Positions 32,991 to 45,823 are shown, counted from the first letter of the stretch. The stretch is DNA of 64,000 bases from Homalodisca vitripennis (GCF_021130785.1 NC_060213.1:134678001-134742000), one strand, 5' to 3'. Translations and numbers: made by a program. The notes: a model not told the origin generated them from the sequence alone.

Positions 32991-33269
32991 AGGGTGTCCT
33001 AGAGAACTCTACCATATTTCCAGTTGTTATTCCTGGACCAAAGGCAAACCAACATTCATTTTAAAGTTTTTTAAACTTAAAAATAGCGCCATTGTGTTTT
33101 TTCAGTAATCTATTTTAATTTAACAACGGTTAGTTGAAGTGAGTTGAAATTTGGTATATAACTTTTAACCTAAACGTCTAATTACAACAAAAGATTTATT
33201 TAAATTTAGATTTGTCTTTTGTACAGAAATAATACCTGAAAATATTTGTAGAGAGTTCTGGGACACCCT
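32991..33269. mobile_element. MITE-like element with AGGGTGTCC termini
   Basis: The left end reads AGGGTGTCCTAGAGAACTCT and the right end, reverse complemented, AGGGTGTCCCAGAACTCTCT, with similarity for about 30 bases. The 279-bp interior has no transposase frame. A target duplication could not be settled (ATGAT lies just outside both ends). A related single end is at 62226-62263. Confidence 0.65.
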
Positions 33270-34243
33270 GTATGATTAATTTATTCTCATGTAAATTACA
33301 TGAATTCAAAATCACGAAAACAAGTAGAGAAACAAAAATGTTTGTATAACAAATTGTTTAGTACATTTGATAAGCATTTCAGAACACTTTTTGTTTTTTC
33401 TCTAAGTTCATAAATAAGTGATTTATGAAGTTTAAACAGCCACAATATTGAAACAAATTGGTGTACCAGAGTGGTCAACGAATTTAGCCGAGAGATTTAC
33501 AATATAAATTTATGTTCCACTTTTCAAATATTTTGGCAAAATATTTGGGATATTTATCGTTTCCAGAAGCCGCGTTATATAGCATGGATATGAAATTTTG
33601 AAATGTATGTTTGACGCTAAGTTTGTATACATTATCTTCCTAAAACGTATTTGACAGAATATCCATTAATTTTGTTTATACAAACTGACTACAATGGGAC
33701 GGCCAAATGTCTTTATATCGCTTAACACTTTAAATTATAATAAAATAGTTGCTTTTTGCTATTAGATAAATCATATGAAATCATTCATAATAATGGTAAT
33801 AAGACTGCAAGGCAATAATTGACGTGGACGAAAAATGACGAAGAGCTGTTCGTTGCAGGGGTTTCGTGGAAACCTGTATTACGTCATATATACAATCCGA
33901 TTCCAGTCCTGCAGAAACAGGAAAATCTTTAGACAGTGATTTATCATCAGTTACGGATTTATATATCAAGGATATAAGTGTGGTTGGACTAGTAAACGAG
34001 TTATTAACTCAAATCTATATACCTCCTCTCTTCTTTATAATTATGTAACCAGAAAACTGGTATTTAAAATAATGTTAGGATGTGGAGTTTCAATAGATTT
34101 ACACAAAACACTAAAAAGTTAATCTTTACGTCATTATGCACTATGGAAATCTCTTAACAATCAGAATGTCAGTATTTACAATGTCCTGTTATATCGATTC
34201 TGAACAACACCATTTAGATAACATGATATCCAATGTCGTGACC
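33270..34243. other. No gene seen
   Basis: AT-rich non-coding DNA with short chance frames only. Confidence 0.45.
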
Positions 34244-34420
34244 CTACAATATTATAAATGTGAAAGTGCCTTTGTTTGTTTGTCACGCGTAAACTATTCA
34301 ACCGATTGTACTGAAATTTTACACGGGCATTCTACGGTACCTGGGATAAATAAAGGGCTGTTTTTATTCCGAAAATATCTCCGGGCTACGCCCCACTGGT
34401 CTCTGAAGTAGCTAAAAATC
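34244..34420 (+). repeat. Dispersed repeat fragment, Helitron-associated type (tentative)
   Basis: The sequence TATTATAAATGTGAAAGTGC, TTTGTTTGTTTGTCACGCG, AACTATTCAACCGATTGTAC, TGAAATTTTACACGG, then TTTTATTCCG and CGGGCTACGCCCC resembles a common arthropod repeat (GTTTGT, ...ACTATTGAACCGATT..., CGGGCAACGCC) often found with Helitrons. The class is from memory of the pattern and is not certain. The 91-codon frame through it is incidental. Confidence 0.4.
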
Positions 34421-35536
34421 CCATCTTGGTTTCTAAAGTTGTAAAATATAATTGAGAGAGCCTGGTAAATGTAATCAACTGTTTTGTGTAATCATTGTTT
34501 TATGACAGCATAATCACGTTTTTTAATTAATTTTATCGATACTATATTTTCAATTTGTTTACATTTATAGTGTGAAAGCATAGATTAAGTTGAAAATATC
34601 ACTGAGGACAGAGTAAGAAAATATCCAGATAATAAAATCAATAGTTTCAGTAAATATACTTTAATCTGTACATTTTTAGCAAATATTAAGTATTAGAAAT
34701 AAAAGACAAATTTTACTATCTAATTTTTACTATAAATATAAGGACTGTTATTGCCGTACAGGTCCAAATCTTACGAAGTTGCATGCGAATCAGGGGAAAC
34801 TGCTAGTAATCCCATAATTGTTTAAAAGAATGTATGGGTTGACGTCTGATAGCTAAACGAAAAGTAAAATATTTTAATTTTAAATTAAAATTTTATACAA
34901 TGTTGTTAACACTTAGGGACTGATAAGAAGACTGGACCTAACAGCAGATGATCAATCAGGCTGATGTTATTTCAAAAAATAATACTGATGGACTAATGCG
35001 TTGAAATATTATTGTTCACTTCTGTATTTCGTCAAGTTTTTTTCATCCCACATAATTCAAGATCACTTTTGAAAGACTGAAACTCGTTTTCAATGTAGTT
35101 CTAGCCCTTTTCGCACGTATACACCATAATGTAAAAGGGTAAGGCCGATGAGAATGGATCTTACAAGTATAATGTTCACGAAATACCTTTTGGTTGGGTA
35201 AATTTTTAAAATGTAACGCTTAATTCCTGTATAAGATAAGTCCCTTTAAAGAAGAAGAACTTTAAAATTTATTTTGATTGTTCAACCGGAAATTATTGGC
35301 ATTGTAAGTGGGAATTTAGGGCAAATTAGCGACTTTTTAGAGTGAGTTATAACTTCAGACAACGGTATAATTTTAATGATTTAATAATGAAAAGTAATTT
35401 TAATTAAATGAAACTAAAGGGAATTGGTTAAAAAAACAATTTTGTTTAAGACACTATTGTATGTGATTATTATTTTTATGAGTTTTTTATTGTGTGTATG
35501 AGTCATATTTCACATGCGATAGTATGAAGCAAACAA
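34421..35536. other. No gene seen
   Basis: AT-rich DNA. A self-complementary AAAATTTTAATTTTAAATTA-type stretch near 34868-34893 is the only structured item. Confidence 0.45.
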
Positions 35537-35795
35537 TCGTAATGACTCGTGAATTCGATACATACTATCGATTGTTTACCGGTAACCTAACTGTCGCCAA
35601 ATATTAGTCTCTTTATCACGCATTACCTAAAAGTCAACACAGAAACAAAGACAACCGAACTATAAAAATCGTAATGGTTCGTGATTTCGATACATACTAT
35701 CGATTGTTAAGCGGTACAAGCTAAACCGAGCTGTCGCTAATATTAGCCTCATTATAACGCATTTCCTAAAAGGCAACACAGAAACAAAGACACCC
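35537..35795 (+). repeat. Tandem duplication, period 131 bp, two copies
   Basis: CGTAATGACTCGTGAATTCG...ATACATACTATCGATTGTT...CTGTCGCCAAATATTAG...ACACAGAAACAAAGACA recurs directly as CGTAATGGTTCGTGATTTCG...ATACATACTATCGATTGTT...CTGTCGCTAATATTAG...ACACAGAAACAAAGACA. Starts are at 35539 and 35670. TCGATACATACTATCGA inside each copy is itself a short inverted repeat. Confidence 0.85.
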
Positions 35796-36793
35796 CAAGG
35801 CTACCAATTATGCATTATAACATTATACCATTTTCAGCCAACAAGCTAATCAAGAAAACAAATAAACATACGCAATTAACACGTCATAGGTAAATACCGA
35901 CGATATTAATAATAAACCTTCCGGTCAGATGTGATTACATCACTATCTGCTAATAATAATTATTCAAATACTGACAGTGCAGGGTTTATCAGCTATTGAC
36001 TAGTTGCTATCGACCAATAACCTTTCTACTCATTTCTAAAAAATGTTTAACGAATCTATAACATAAAGTGCAACGAACATTGGAACATTCCTAACACTTA
36101 TTATTACTATTTAAAACATTATGAAGATGATAATATGTTTTATATAATAATCCTATACACAGGAACAGCAACAAATGTTTTCTTTTTTACAAAATATATA
36201 AACGTTTATCAATTTACTTTTAGAAATCCAATATGTTTACTATTTTTTTAATAGGCTACAATTAATTTTAGTTAGTAGGCTGAATGAGAAAAACATTGTA
36301 TGAATATATAATCATAAAATTTTAAAGACTTTATCATGAGGGATTAACAGTTTAGTTAATTTATTAAAAATTAACGCATGCTTCAAATGTTTCTACTGCC
36401 AAAACACGTTTCCGCAAATAAAAACCTTGTTTGAAGGGTAATATGATTCACGTTTTTCACTTTTATACAAATCAGTACATACATTAATTTAAATCAATAA
36501 CTTACTGTACAATAAACTTGCTCAAAACATTGTTACTAAATTTCATTAAAACCCGTATTCAAGTTCATGATGTAGAAAATGTAAAATAGAAAAGAAAATA
36601 ATAGATAGAAATAATAAATACAGATGAAATGAACTAAATACTTCTCCCAGATTTAGTTGTACTAAATTTATAAATGTTTAGTCCAAGTGGAAATTTCGCT
36701 TTTTAATATAAATTATTACCAATATATATAATATATAATAATAATAATATATATATAGTATATATAATAATAATATATATAATATATAATAAT

Positions 36794-36829
<36 letters not shown>

Positions 36830-37139
36830 ATAATAATTGGCAGGAAAAAGAAAAAAAGCTTCTTAATATCACTTAATATTTCGGATCTTTAGTTTTCAAA
36901 AAACATAGGAATATTGTATTAAGTTTTGAAAAATATATTTTCTAATTATTTATTTAACCTAAGACAGTAAATTTTGGTATACATCGATATAATAGATTAT
37001 AAATGTAGCAAACACATTAGTAACACTGAGATAGCATAATAAATAATGATAAACGGTTGTGACTTTTATTACTTCGTAGGACACACCCATTTCTAATTTA
37101 TTTGTTCGAAATTTTATTGACTGTTACTGATAAAGAATA
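35796..37139. other. No gene seen
   Basis: Very AT-rich DNA. It includes the AT/ATA microsatellite listed separately. No gene. Confidence 0.45.
36718..36836. repeat. AT/ATA microsatellite
   Basis: A mixed ATATAT and ATAATA run of about 120 bases. It produces a spurious Tyr/Ile-rich minus frame. Confidence 0.9.
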
Positions 37140-37480
37140 GGTGAATATTGTGGTTAGCCTCAAGGAGCTTCACTCGAACCGCGCATCAACGATATTGGAT
37201 CCTCCCCAGAGTATTTTTTTTCGGCCGATTCTCCCTTGTGATGGGACGATCCAAAATGATTAATAACACCGCCCTACTACGGCGGTAATGATATGTAATC
37301 GGGAGCCAATTTGGCAGCGATAAATTAGCGACTAATTAGGATTATACAAAACCCTAGTTTTCCGGGTCTACGCTGAGAATCGGTCTAATAAGCTGGCGTC
37401 GTTCTTGTGCCTCGTTACGTCATCGTTATCTCACGTCGGAGTATCTATGACTGAAGAAAACGAGAATACCCGTCGACAAA
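37140..37480. promoter_or_regulatory. GC-richer island with homeodomain-type sites
   Basis: It contains GATAAATTAGCGACTAATTA, AAATGATTAATAACACCGCC, CTACGGCGGTAATGATATG and a CRE-like GTTACGTCATCG. The composition differs from the flanks. No splice-bounded frame. Regulatory inference only. Confidence 0.3.
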
Positions 37481-37579
37481 CGATGCAAGCGTAGCTAAGT
37501 CTATCGTTACAGTTTTACCCTTTTGAAATGCAAATGTAGGTTTAATGGAAGGTGAAAAGTAATATACACGATATAGTAT

Positions 37580-38200
37580 CGATTTGTGGAGTGCGATTAA
37601 TCGATTGTTAGGGTGAGATTCGTTATTTATAAGTATATTCTTCGATGGATAGAGTAAGATTATTGATTGGTGGGGTGAGTGAGGTCCGTCGTTTATTAGG
37701 ATTTCATCGGTTGTTCGGTCGATATTCTCAATTGTTAGGAAGAGATGTTTCGATTGTCAGTTGTTAGCATGAGATTTTGCGATGACTGGTGTGAAATTCA
37801 TATTTTGTTGGGGTGAGATTATTGAAATGTTAGGGTGATATTTATCGGTTGTTAGCGTTTCCTTGATTGTTAGAGTTAAATTATTCAATTGTAAGAAGAG
37901 ATTTGTCAACTGTTAAGATGAAATTTTTCGTTTATTGGAGTGAAATTCATAGTTTGATAGTTACGGTGAGATTGTTCAACCGTTAGGATGACGTTTTTTC
38001 GACTGTTGAGATTGAGTGAGATTCGGCCATCGTTATGATGATATTTTTCAATGTTTAGGGTGATATATATCGATTGTTAGCGTTTCCTTTATTGATAGAG
38101 TGAGATTAATCGATTGTAAGGAGAGATTTGTCAATTGTTAGGATTAGATTTTCCAATGACTAGGGCGAGGTGCTTCAATTTTTATTGGTGAGCTTTATAG
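37580..38200 (+). repeat. Degenerate minisatellite, monomer about 22 bp
   Basis: Variants of TCGATTGTTAGGGTGAGATT recur through the region at about 22-bp steps. A longer block, ATCGGTTGTTAGCGTTTCCT...GAAGAGATTTGTCAACTGTT, at about 37844 recurs at about 38069 (spacing 225 bp), so a second repeat level exists. The array is old and diverged. Confidence 0.7.
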
Positions 38201-38640
38201 ATTTCAATGGTGAGATAAGAGTACATTGTTTCACAATAAAATCGAACGACGTTAAGGATAACTTCAAAATTAGCAAGTAACTAAAATAAAAACACAAACC
38301 AGCAAAGGCTGCTATCAAGTCTGGCAGATACAATATAAATTCAATGAAAAAAACAGCTTACCATAATATCATGTAAGCACATGCTCCATGTCGTCCACAC
38401 CGATTAAGCCTCTTTTCCTTTTACGAACGTGTACCACATGTTAAAATGACGATAATGTTCTTAAAATTTAACTAATTTTTAACCTTTGATCGATTTGGCT
38501 GGTAACCAAAAAGAATAGAACATAACCTCAAAATACTGACTAATACAATAACGTTTTAATTAAAAAAACAAAACAGCTGACCCAAATTAAATATTACTCC
38601 TGCACCTACAGTTAGCACCCCAGAAACGTAGTTCTAGATA
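38201..38640. other. No gene seen
   Basis: AT-rich DNA without recognisable features. Confidence 0.4.
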
Positions 38641-39200
38641 CGGCCCTGTTACCATTGCCCACAAGAAGAACGCCTCGTTACAAAAGAGCGAGCAATTCGA
38701 GTCGAGCACGCCGCGTACAACGCGTTACGGCCGGCCGGGAGACAAAATCATGACGACGCGATTAGAAACGGCAATAACAGCGCACAGAGAGCACACTTAA
38801 CATAACGTGGCGATAACGGGACGGTAAAACGGGGCATAAATACAAGGATAATTAGAGTTGGACATAAAACAATGAGAGTTCAATAACGCGTTATCGCGGA
38901 CTGGGCGCGACGAAACGGGAGTAATGGCGGTGAAGGAGACGTGGCATCACAGACGTCTAATGAAGGATTCTATATTTAATGGGCGATTCCGGCCCATTAG
39001 TTTAATGGCAGTTTTATCTCTCATTAAATGCTAATGAATTATCGGTAACTGAAATGTTACGTCTGGGGCTCGGCAGGCTAAGGACTGAACATCTGGGTCC
39101 GGCCGTAGTCGGCTGATTCGGCCTATTGTTGTATAATCACGTCATTGTTGTCAGTTTTGTTGCGGTGTGGCCGAGCCTTTGCAATTTTCAGTTTTGTTAT
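38641..39200. promoter_or_regulatory. GC-rich island with homeodomain-type sites
   Basis: CG-rich blocks (ACGCGTTACGGCCGGCCGGG near 38720) pass into TTTAATGGGCGATTCCGGCC, CATTAGTTTAATGGCAG, TCTCATTAAATGCTAATGAA and TTATCGGTAAC. This juxtaposition is typical of conserved developmental enhancers. No coding frame is supported. Inference from composition. Confidence 0.35.
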
Positions 39201-39943
39201 GCAATGGGGTTAACAGTGGGGAAAATCTGGTAGGGTTAACAAAATAAGTAGAGCCAGCGTGGTACAAATTTTCTATTTGACGTAGTCTACTTACCACACT
39301 ATGGGATACTTTTGGAAAATGTTGTTTAGACCTAATTTTGATTCTAATTGAATTTATTCGAAATCAAAACTGTTTAACCCTCTTATTACCAACTTCCGTT
39401 TTTCCAAAAGTTGAAAACTTGCAGCGTTCATTTTTTTCCGAACTTTCGCAAAACTTCATAAACTGTATTAAAAGTCTTGTTGACAGTTATTTAAACTGAA
39501 AATCGTGATTAAATTGAACACTTTACGCATAGATTATTCTTGTATAGTAATAATATTCTATGGGTAACTGTTAATTGCCCAAGTTTGAATCGTTAGTATT
39601 TTGATCTCCGTATTTCTCTTTTGTGCATAGACACACCAACAAAATGTTGTTTATATATGTATCGCTAGGATGTTTATTAGATCAGAAATGTATTATATGC
39701 CAATCAATGAATTATATTTTTGAGCTACCATTTCCACAAACCACCAAATTTATATCTTTTTGGAAAAATAAAATATTTTCTGTGTACCATGCGCTTTATA
39801 ATAAAAAAATATAGAACGAAAGAGTAAAGTAGACATTATTTTGGGACTTTTAAATGAGATCCTCATTATTGTCCGCACACTCGCATTAAATAAATACTTA
39901 CAAATAAATGTTTTATATTATGTTTGACTGTTAGTTAGTTATT
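39201..39943. other. No gene seen
   Basis: AT-rich DNA. The 63-codon frame at 39623-39814 has no recognisable features. Confidence 0.45.
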
Positions 39944-40149
39944 TGGGAGTGCCGATGGCCGATGGGTCTGAGTTAGAGATAGCGCAGGTTCAAATCCTGT
40001 CTGTGACTGATACACTATTTATCAGTACCTTCAACCTTGTACTGTATCGACTCTCCCTGTATTCTGTTTGATAAGATCCTCGCACAGGCCAGTGGTTCAT
40101 GAGGACGGGCAAAATAAGGCTTAAAAGGGGATCGGCGTCTCCTTTAGAA
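39944..40149 (+). mobile_element. tRNA-derived SINE, copy 6 (plus strand)
   Basis: This is the only plus-strand copy. It starts GGGAGTGCCGATGGCCGATG, keeps GAGTTAGAGATAGCGCAGGT and a box B variant GGTTCAAATCC, then TCAGTACCTTCAACCTTGTA, AAGATCCTCGCACAGGCCAG and GAGGACGGGCAAAATAAGGC. The tail is GGATCGGCGTCTCCTTTAGA. A deletion removed about 25 bases between box A and the variable arm. Confidence 0.9.
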
Positions 40150-43100
40150 ACATAATTATTGAAGAGATAGCGAAGAACTGTACTTTCATGTTACACAGTT
40201 TTCATTTACCGATTGTACAAATAGTTGCAGAAATTGTTGGGTGCTGTTTGTTGAAGCCTTTTCCATTGATAAACAAAAGATTATTACAGCAGTATTCAGA
40301 TATAGCATATTTATAAAGATAACAAATCGGATAAAATAGATGTGTGATTATCTCCATTTTATTTTTGGTTTAATTGATTAATTATGTACCAACTGCCAAG
40401 TACTTTCAGTTGTAAAACACGGCAATGAGAAATTTTGCGCAATGAGAAATATGAGCTGAATGCTCTTTTCACGACGTTTCCATAAAATAGTCAGATTTAA
40501 ATTGCAAAAATATTTAAAAATATAAATTGTTTATCTTATTTTACTTTGTTAAAAAGTTAAAACTGCGGACAACTACCTAAACACCCAGAAAACCCTTTTA
40601 ATTTTAGTTTAAAACATTTAATGTATGTTCAATCAGAACTCCCTGGAATTCATGAGGTTTCTGGTGTTCTAGCGTTGCCTAAGATGGACTGTTCATCAGA
40701 CCCGATATCCATACCATATATACTCTACAAATAAGACTAAATAGTCTATATTAGTCTATATTTACTTTTACAGGGTAAAGCCCAAATTTTTTATTTCAAA
40801 ATACAGTTATAAATCAAACATAAATATCTGACGGTCCGTTAAAAATATCGATTGAGACATACTGTTCCTTAGGTTTCCACAATTATCTTCTTAGTTAGAT
40901 TTTTTTTTTAAAGTGTTTTAAGAAGGAGTCGTCTCCAAAGGTGCGCCAGGTACCTGAGTACTCGTCCAAAAATATGTACAACAAAGACGGTTGGATAAAA
41001 ACTTAAAAACAACGGTTAGGAGAACTATCTAAAAAATTGATTCCGAGCAGTAATAAATAAACCTATGGATGCTCTTGGATGTAGCGTACTTTTTATATTT
41101 ATATAGAATTTACTATGGAGGAATTGTAACTTGGAAAAAATTACAGTTTACCAATTTTTACTGATTTATAACTTGACCTCTGAGGCCTTTACATGTGCCG
41201 CCCACGTTCCTGATGGAAGCCTCTAGTTTCCGGGAAATAGAGAAGGCTATGTATTTCCTCAAATTATCATCGCTGATTTCAGGGGGTGACGTCCAAACAG
41301 GTTACCTTTCACATTCTATAAATACGAGGGTAATACATAATACCCTCGTAATAAAAGGGTATAGTTAGAAAGTGGACAGCAAGTGTATCAGAACAATCTA
41401 TTACTATTATTAATTAATTAAATAAATTTAGTTTTCAAATGTTATTAGTTAAACTCACTACTTTCTTGAATTATAAATTACCTAATGTTGAATACTCCGT
41501 TATGATTAAAGCAAAATTTGAATGGATATAGTCCTCCCTTATAATTAATTTTATTCACTAAATTAACAAGCCAAAAAAAATCATTCGGTTATCAAGACTT
41601 ACGATAAAATGATCTTATCGTAAAAACATCGATGAAATGAAAGATTCAACGCATAAAAAAATTAAAAAATTACTCAGACTGTGAATTACTGACTATAGTT
41701 TACATTTATCATTTTATTGTTACTACATTAACAAAATATCTAATACAGTAAATCAATTCTTGATAAGTATAAAAATTATATTTGTTACACAACTAAAACA
41801 CTATTTCTCACTGCGGCTGTCCATCTCTTTTCACGGATATATTTCTTTAAAATTTTGCATATTTCAAAGGTTCTAAAAGCTGTAAAACTAAAAAAAAAAA
41901 AACACTATTCTCTTACCAAACATATCTTTTTATATAACATTTATATTAACTAATTTACAGAAAAGCGTTAAAAAAATCAAAAGCCCTCATATATTACAAA
42001 GTTTATACATATGTTAATTAATAATAACTATTAATTTACCATCCTAATTCACTGTAATTTATATTTTTTTACAATTTTACACACCATTATCAAAGAAAAT
42101 TTAAACATGCGATGTGTATGATAGTAATGACAGTAAAGGAACGTTATAATTATTTTCTAAATTACTTTAAATTAACTCGCATGAATTTGTTTCAAGTCTA
42201 TTACGTAAAGATAAACGGGTGACGTCCTTATGTAACGAATTATGACTATTTCTCACAAAACACAATATAGAAACAACAAATAGTATACATGATGACAATT
42301 TTATTAATTTAAAAACCATTCCTACGTCAATAGCGAAATCACTTAAGTACTAAATGTGCTTGTAAAACAAAGTGCATACAGATTACGTAAGTACGACGTC
42401 ATAAACAGTTGTTTAAATTGAAAATTAAACTATAATTAAAGTAATTTTTAACTCATATAACGCGATAGTAACTGTATATTATAGAAGATATCCTCATTAA
42501 ACAATCTTATCCAACGGTTTATAACTATCAACAATTATATTTTGACCTTCTGTACTATTTACATTGTAAACAACATTTATAATTGCTAAGCAGATAATTT
42601 ATCATTTCTGTACTGCTTGCAAAATCTCGTCTAATATTCAAATAAAGTAAATAATATGCTTGATAAACAGTAATAGGTGCAAGATATCCACAGAATCTGG
42701 AACAACTAATTTAGGAAATATATATTTTAATTGCAATTACAACTGCATATCTGTATTATTGCCTATATTATTTAAATAGACAATATGTAATGTTATAAAT
42801 ATTTGACAAACCTGCAAGTATAAATTCAATTGTTGAAGGGTGGTCACTGGCCTATTGCAGAAAAGCTCCCTGTGACCTAAAGGCACATCTGTCCTGCAGC
42901 CATTGGGACTATTCCCCAGAAACTGCCTGAAGACAAGATTAACTTTCATTTGACCTGTCAGCGGGGTATCTGCAGAAATGCTATTTCCTATCCACTTCGA
43001 TCTGAACGCGTTTAAGTATAACATAAAGTGACATAACCAGATCTGTGCTTCAGATAATATCTCGGCGGAATTCATCACAAAACAAGATTTCCATACATAG

Positions 43101-43194
43101 TTATTTTGAGAAACTCTGCAATAGTCTTGAACACACTTCGGAGTAACTGGAATACTGTTTTTGGATTTAACTGCGTTTTTGAATTTATTACAGC
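40150..43194. other. No gene seen
   Basis: About 3 kb of AT-rich DNA. A perfect 10-bp inverted repeat, TACGAGGGTA / TACCCTCGTA with an 8-nt loop, is at 41323-41350. A minus frame of 113 codons at 42737-43078 (FRSKWIGNSISADTPLTGQM... segment) is somewhat protein-like but I cannot assign it. Confidence 0.4.
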
Positions 43195-43476
43195 AAATGT
43201 TACAGGGTGTATAAAAATCAGGACCCGTTTATATTTTTCTAAACTTTAAATAAGAAGATATCGTTTGGGTAGTGTTGCAATGTGGAGAATTTGATGATTT
43301 TGAACATTTTTGGGTCCCCCAAAAATGCGGGATTTTGAGGACAGCTCAAATATTTCAAATGCAAACCCTTCTCAAGTGACCCTTCATTTTGAAGAGCATA
43401 CATAAACTTAAAGAATGGTAAAAACCATAGATCGCTACTTTTTTCCGATTGATTGAAGCCACTATAATGTTAGTAT

Positions 43477-43522
<46 letters not shown>
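43195..43522 (+). repeat. Possible retroposed or MITE-like segment ending in poly(A)42
   Basis: The segment starts with TTACAGGGTGTATAAAAATC, a terminus-like motif, and ends in 42 consecutive A residues at 43481-43522. The stretch between (GTTGCAATGTGGAGAATTTG, TTGGGTCCCCCAAAAATGCG) has no coding frame. The A run may be a retroposition tail or an expanded microsatellite. No second copy is in the window. Confidence 0.35.
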
Positions 43523-43523
<1 letters not shown>

Positions 43524-45079
43524 AGATCTGTTATTTAATCATGATATATACCTAACATACAAATGACAATTATAAGTTTCTTTAAAGTAGCACGAAGTTT
43601 AAATTCGAATATGAAACGTATATTTACAAAGTTCTGAAAAAAAAATGCAGTTATGTTATATTTTTAGCATCTCTTTTTCTTTCAAATTGGGCGTTTCATT
43701 TAAAGCGTTCTAAGAAGGTAGCTACTATTGCAAATTGAAACAGTTTAATATTCGTAATAAATGTTCTATCCGTATTTTCCTCTTAGACGCAACCTATTAT
43801 TTTAAAAATAATAAAAACTAAACTAAGAGTTTCAAAAAGTCCGCGTCCAATGTACAATTTAAAAATAAACTTTTGGACTCGATTTCAAAATGTCTCTTAG
43901 TGTCTATTAATGCCCGAAAATTTAATAGCATTTGTTCTAGGATGTAAGGATCACATAACTGGTAAAGCATTCGATAATATATTTTAAGTAAGCCGTAAAA
44001 TGGCCGAATGTATAAGTTCAAAGTTTTTTTCCACATTTCTCTTTATACAATTTCGTTGAATAATTACACTCGCTTCAACGCTAAAAGGTGAAAGTCGAAT
44101 TATAAAGCATTACGTAATATTTTTTTAAATGTAAATAAAAAATTATATAAGCATCTAATTATGAATATGAGAATTGTAGTTTAATCTGTAAAGTACAAAT
44201 CTAACAGTTGTAGCGTAAAATAAAGATTTTTCAATAAAATTTCAAACTGTAAGAGGTGATATGGAACTAAGTATATTCTATTTTTCATGTTATTATTTTC
44301 ATATCTACTTTCGTATTTTTATTTTTACTCAAATACGGGGTTTACCTATTCATATCATGGGTTTATTTAACCAATATAGCGTAACAATTTTTAACTTACA
44401 ACACAAATTATCAAAATACTTTCTGCACATTTCAAAATATTTTTCACAACATTTTTGCCACTTAAAAAATTAGAATAAACGAATCTTTGTAATTGTTTAA
44501 CACTCTCAATTAATTTTCCTCGGCGGTTTTTGGTTGCTAAAAACGTGAAAACTTTTGATACAAATTATCTTTCACAAATCCCCAAACATATTTGCCTAAG
44601 ATGCCAACTCATATGATCTTGGGGTCCAATTAATAAATTGTACGTATCCCGGTCCACTAGTTCAGTATATTGGTGAGAAATACCCTAACTATTATACTTT
44701 AATGTGGAGGATATTGTTGAAGACACTACAAATAATTACGTGTAACTCAGGAAAAATAACCTTTTCATACCGTAGTTTCTCAGAAATATTATTAAATTTA
44801 AATTATTCTACAGTAAACTAAAGTATTAGGGGCACCTGTGTAATAAATAACAAGTATTTAGATTGCATTAAGACGTAACCGGGCAGTGAAAAGGACAAAT
44901 ACAGTCTACATTAAAAATTGCGGTGATTATACAATGTTATATATCCTTAAAACACTAAAAAAGGTTAAATATTTTTATCGTAGATCCATTAATCCTAGCT
45001 AAAGCAAAACAAAATGTATACCGACATTTGTAATAATTTGAAAACACGATTTTTAGTGTTAATTAAGCTGTTTATCTAG
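43523..45079. other. No gene seen
   Basis: AT-rich non-coding DNA with frames of about 70 codons (43818-44036 minus, 44261-44473 plus) without recognisable features. Confidence 0.45.
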
Positions 45080-45331
45080 TCCACCAGCAACGTTTATTCT
45101 GCTTTCAAAAGCGGTCACAGCGACCACTTACAATAATTAACGCATCGCTCGCTTCCGATTCATTAATCCACCACGACAATGGCATTAAATAGCTGTATCA
45201 TTAATCTACTAAAGTAGTAGGAAGTGATATAAACAGCTGATTCACTGCTAGGGGAACACATGGCGTGATTGATCGCTGGGCAGCCTGGGCCCAGTGGAGG
45301 AGTGGAGCGCAGCGAACGAGCGGGGCTAAGA
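45080..45331. promoter_or_regulatory. GC-richer stretch with homeodomain-type sites
   Basis: AATAATTAACGCATCGCTCG, GATTCATTAATCCACCACG, GCATTAAATAGCTG and CATTAATCTAC lie within 150 bases, followed by GC-rich DNA that leads into a tandem array. Candidate regulatory DNA by composition only. Confidence 0.25.
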
Positions 45332-45801
45332 CGAGAGGAACGCCGCTGCGCTTGGAGGGGAATGTGCAACGTCAAGATTAGAGAAGAGCGTCACGACGGA
45401 TCGGCACATGGAAGGGAACTTGTAATGTAAAGACAAGAGAGGAACGCTGTGTTGCTTGGAGGGGAATATGCAACGTCAAGATTAGAGAGGAGCGTCACAA
45501 CGGATCGGCGAATTGAGGGGTACTTGTGACGCAAAGACTAGAGAGGAACGCTGTTTTCCTTGGAGGGGAATATGCAACGTCAAGATTAGAGAAGAGCGTC
45601 ACAACGGATCGGCGAATTGAGGGGAACTTGTGACGCAAAGACTAGAGAGGAACGCTGATTTCCTTGTAGGGGAATATGCAACGTCAAGATTAGAGAGGAG
45701 CGTCACGACGGATCGGCGAATTGAGGGGAACTTGTGACGCAAAGACTAGAGAGGAACGCTGTTTTGCTTGGACGGGAATGTGCAACGTCAAGATTAGAGG
45801 A
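45332..45801 (+). repeat. Minisatellite array, unit 104 bp, 4.5 copies
   Basis: GCAACGTCAAGATTAGAG starts at 45366, 45470, 45574, 45678 and 45782, exactly 104 bp apart each time. Each unit has GAGAGGAACGCTG, CTTGGAGGGGAATATGC and CACAACGGATCGGCGAATTG. Copies are nearly identical after the first, which suggests recent amplification. Confidence 0.95.
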
Positions 45802-45823
45802 AAACATCGGGCAGCTGTGCGGC

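Noticed and set aside
42737..43078. 113-codon minus frame as a transposase fragment
   Set aside because: I could not find a catalytic motif or any recognisable block, so no claim is made.
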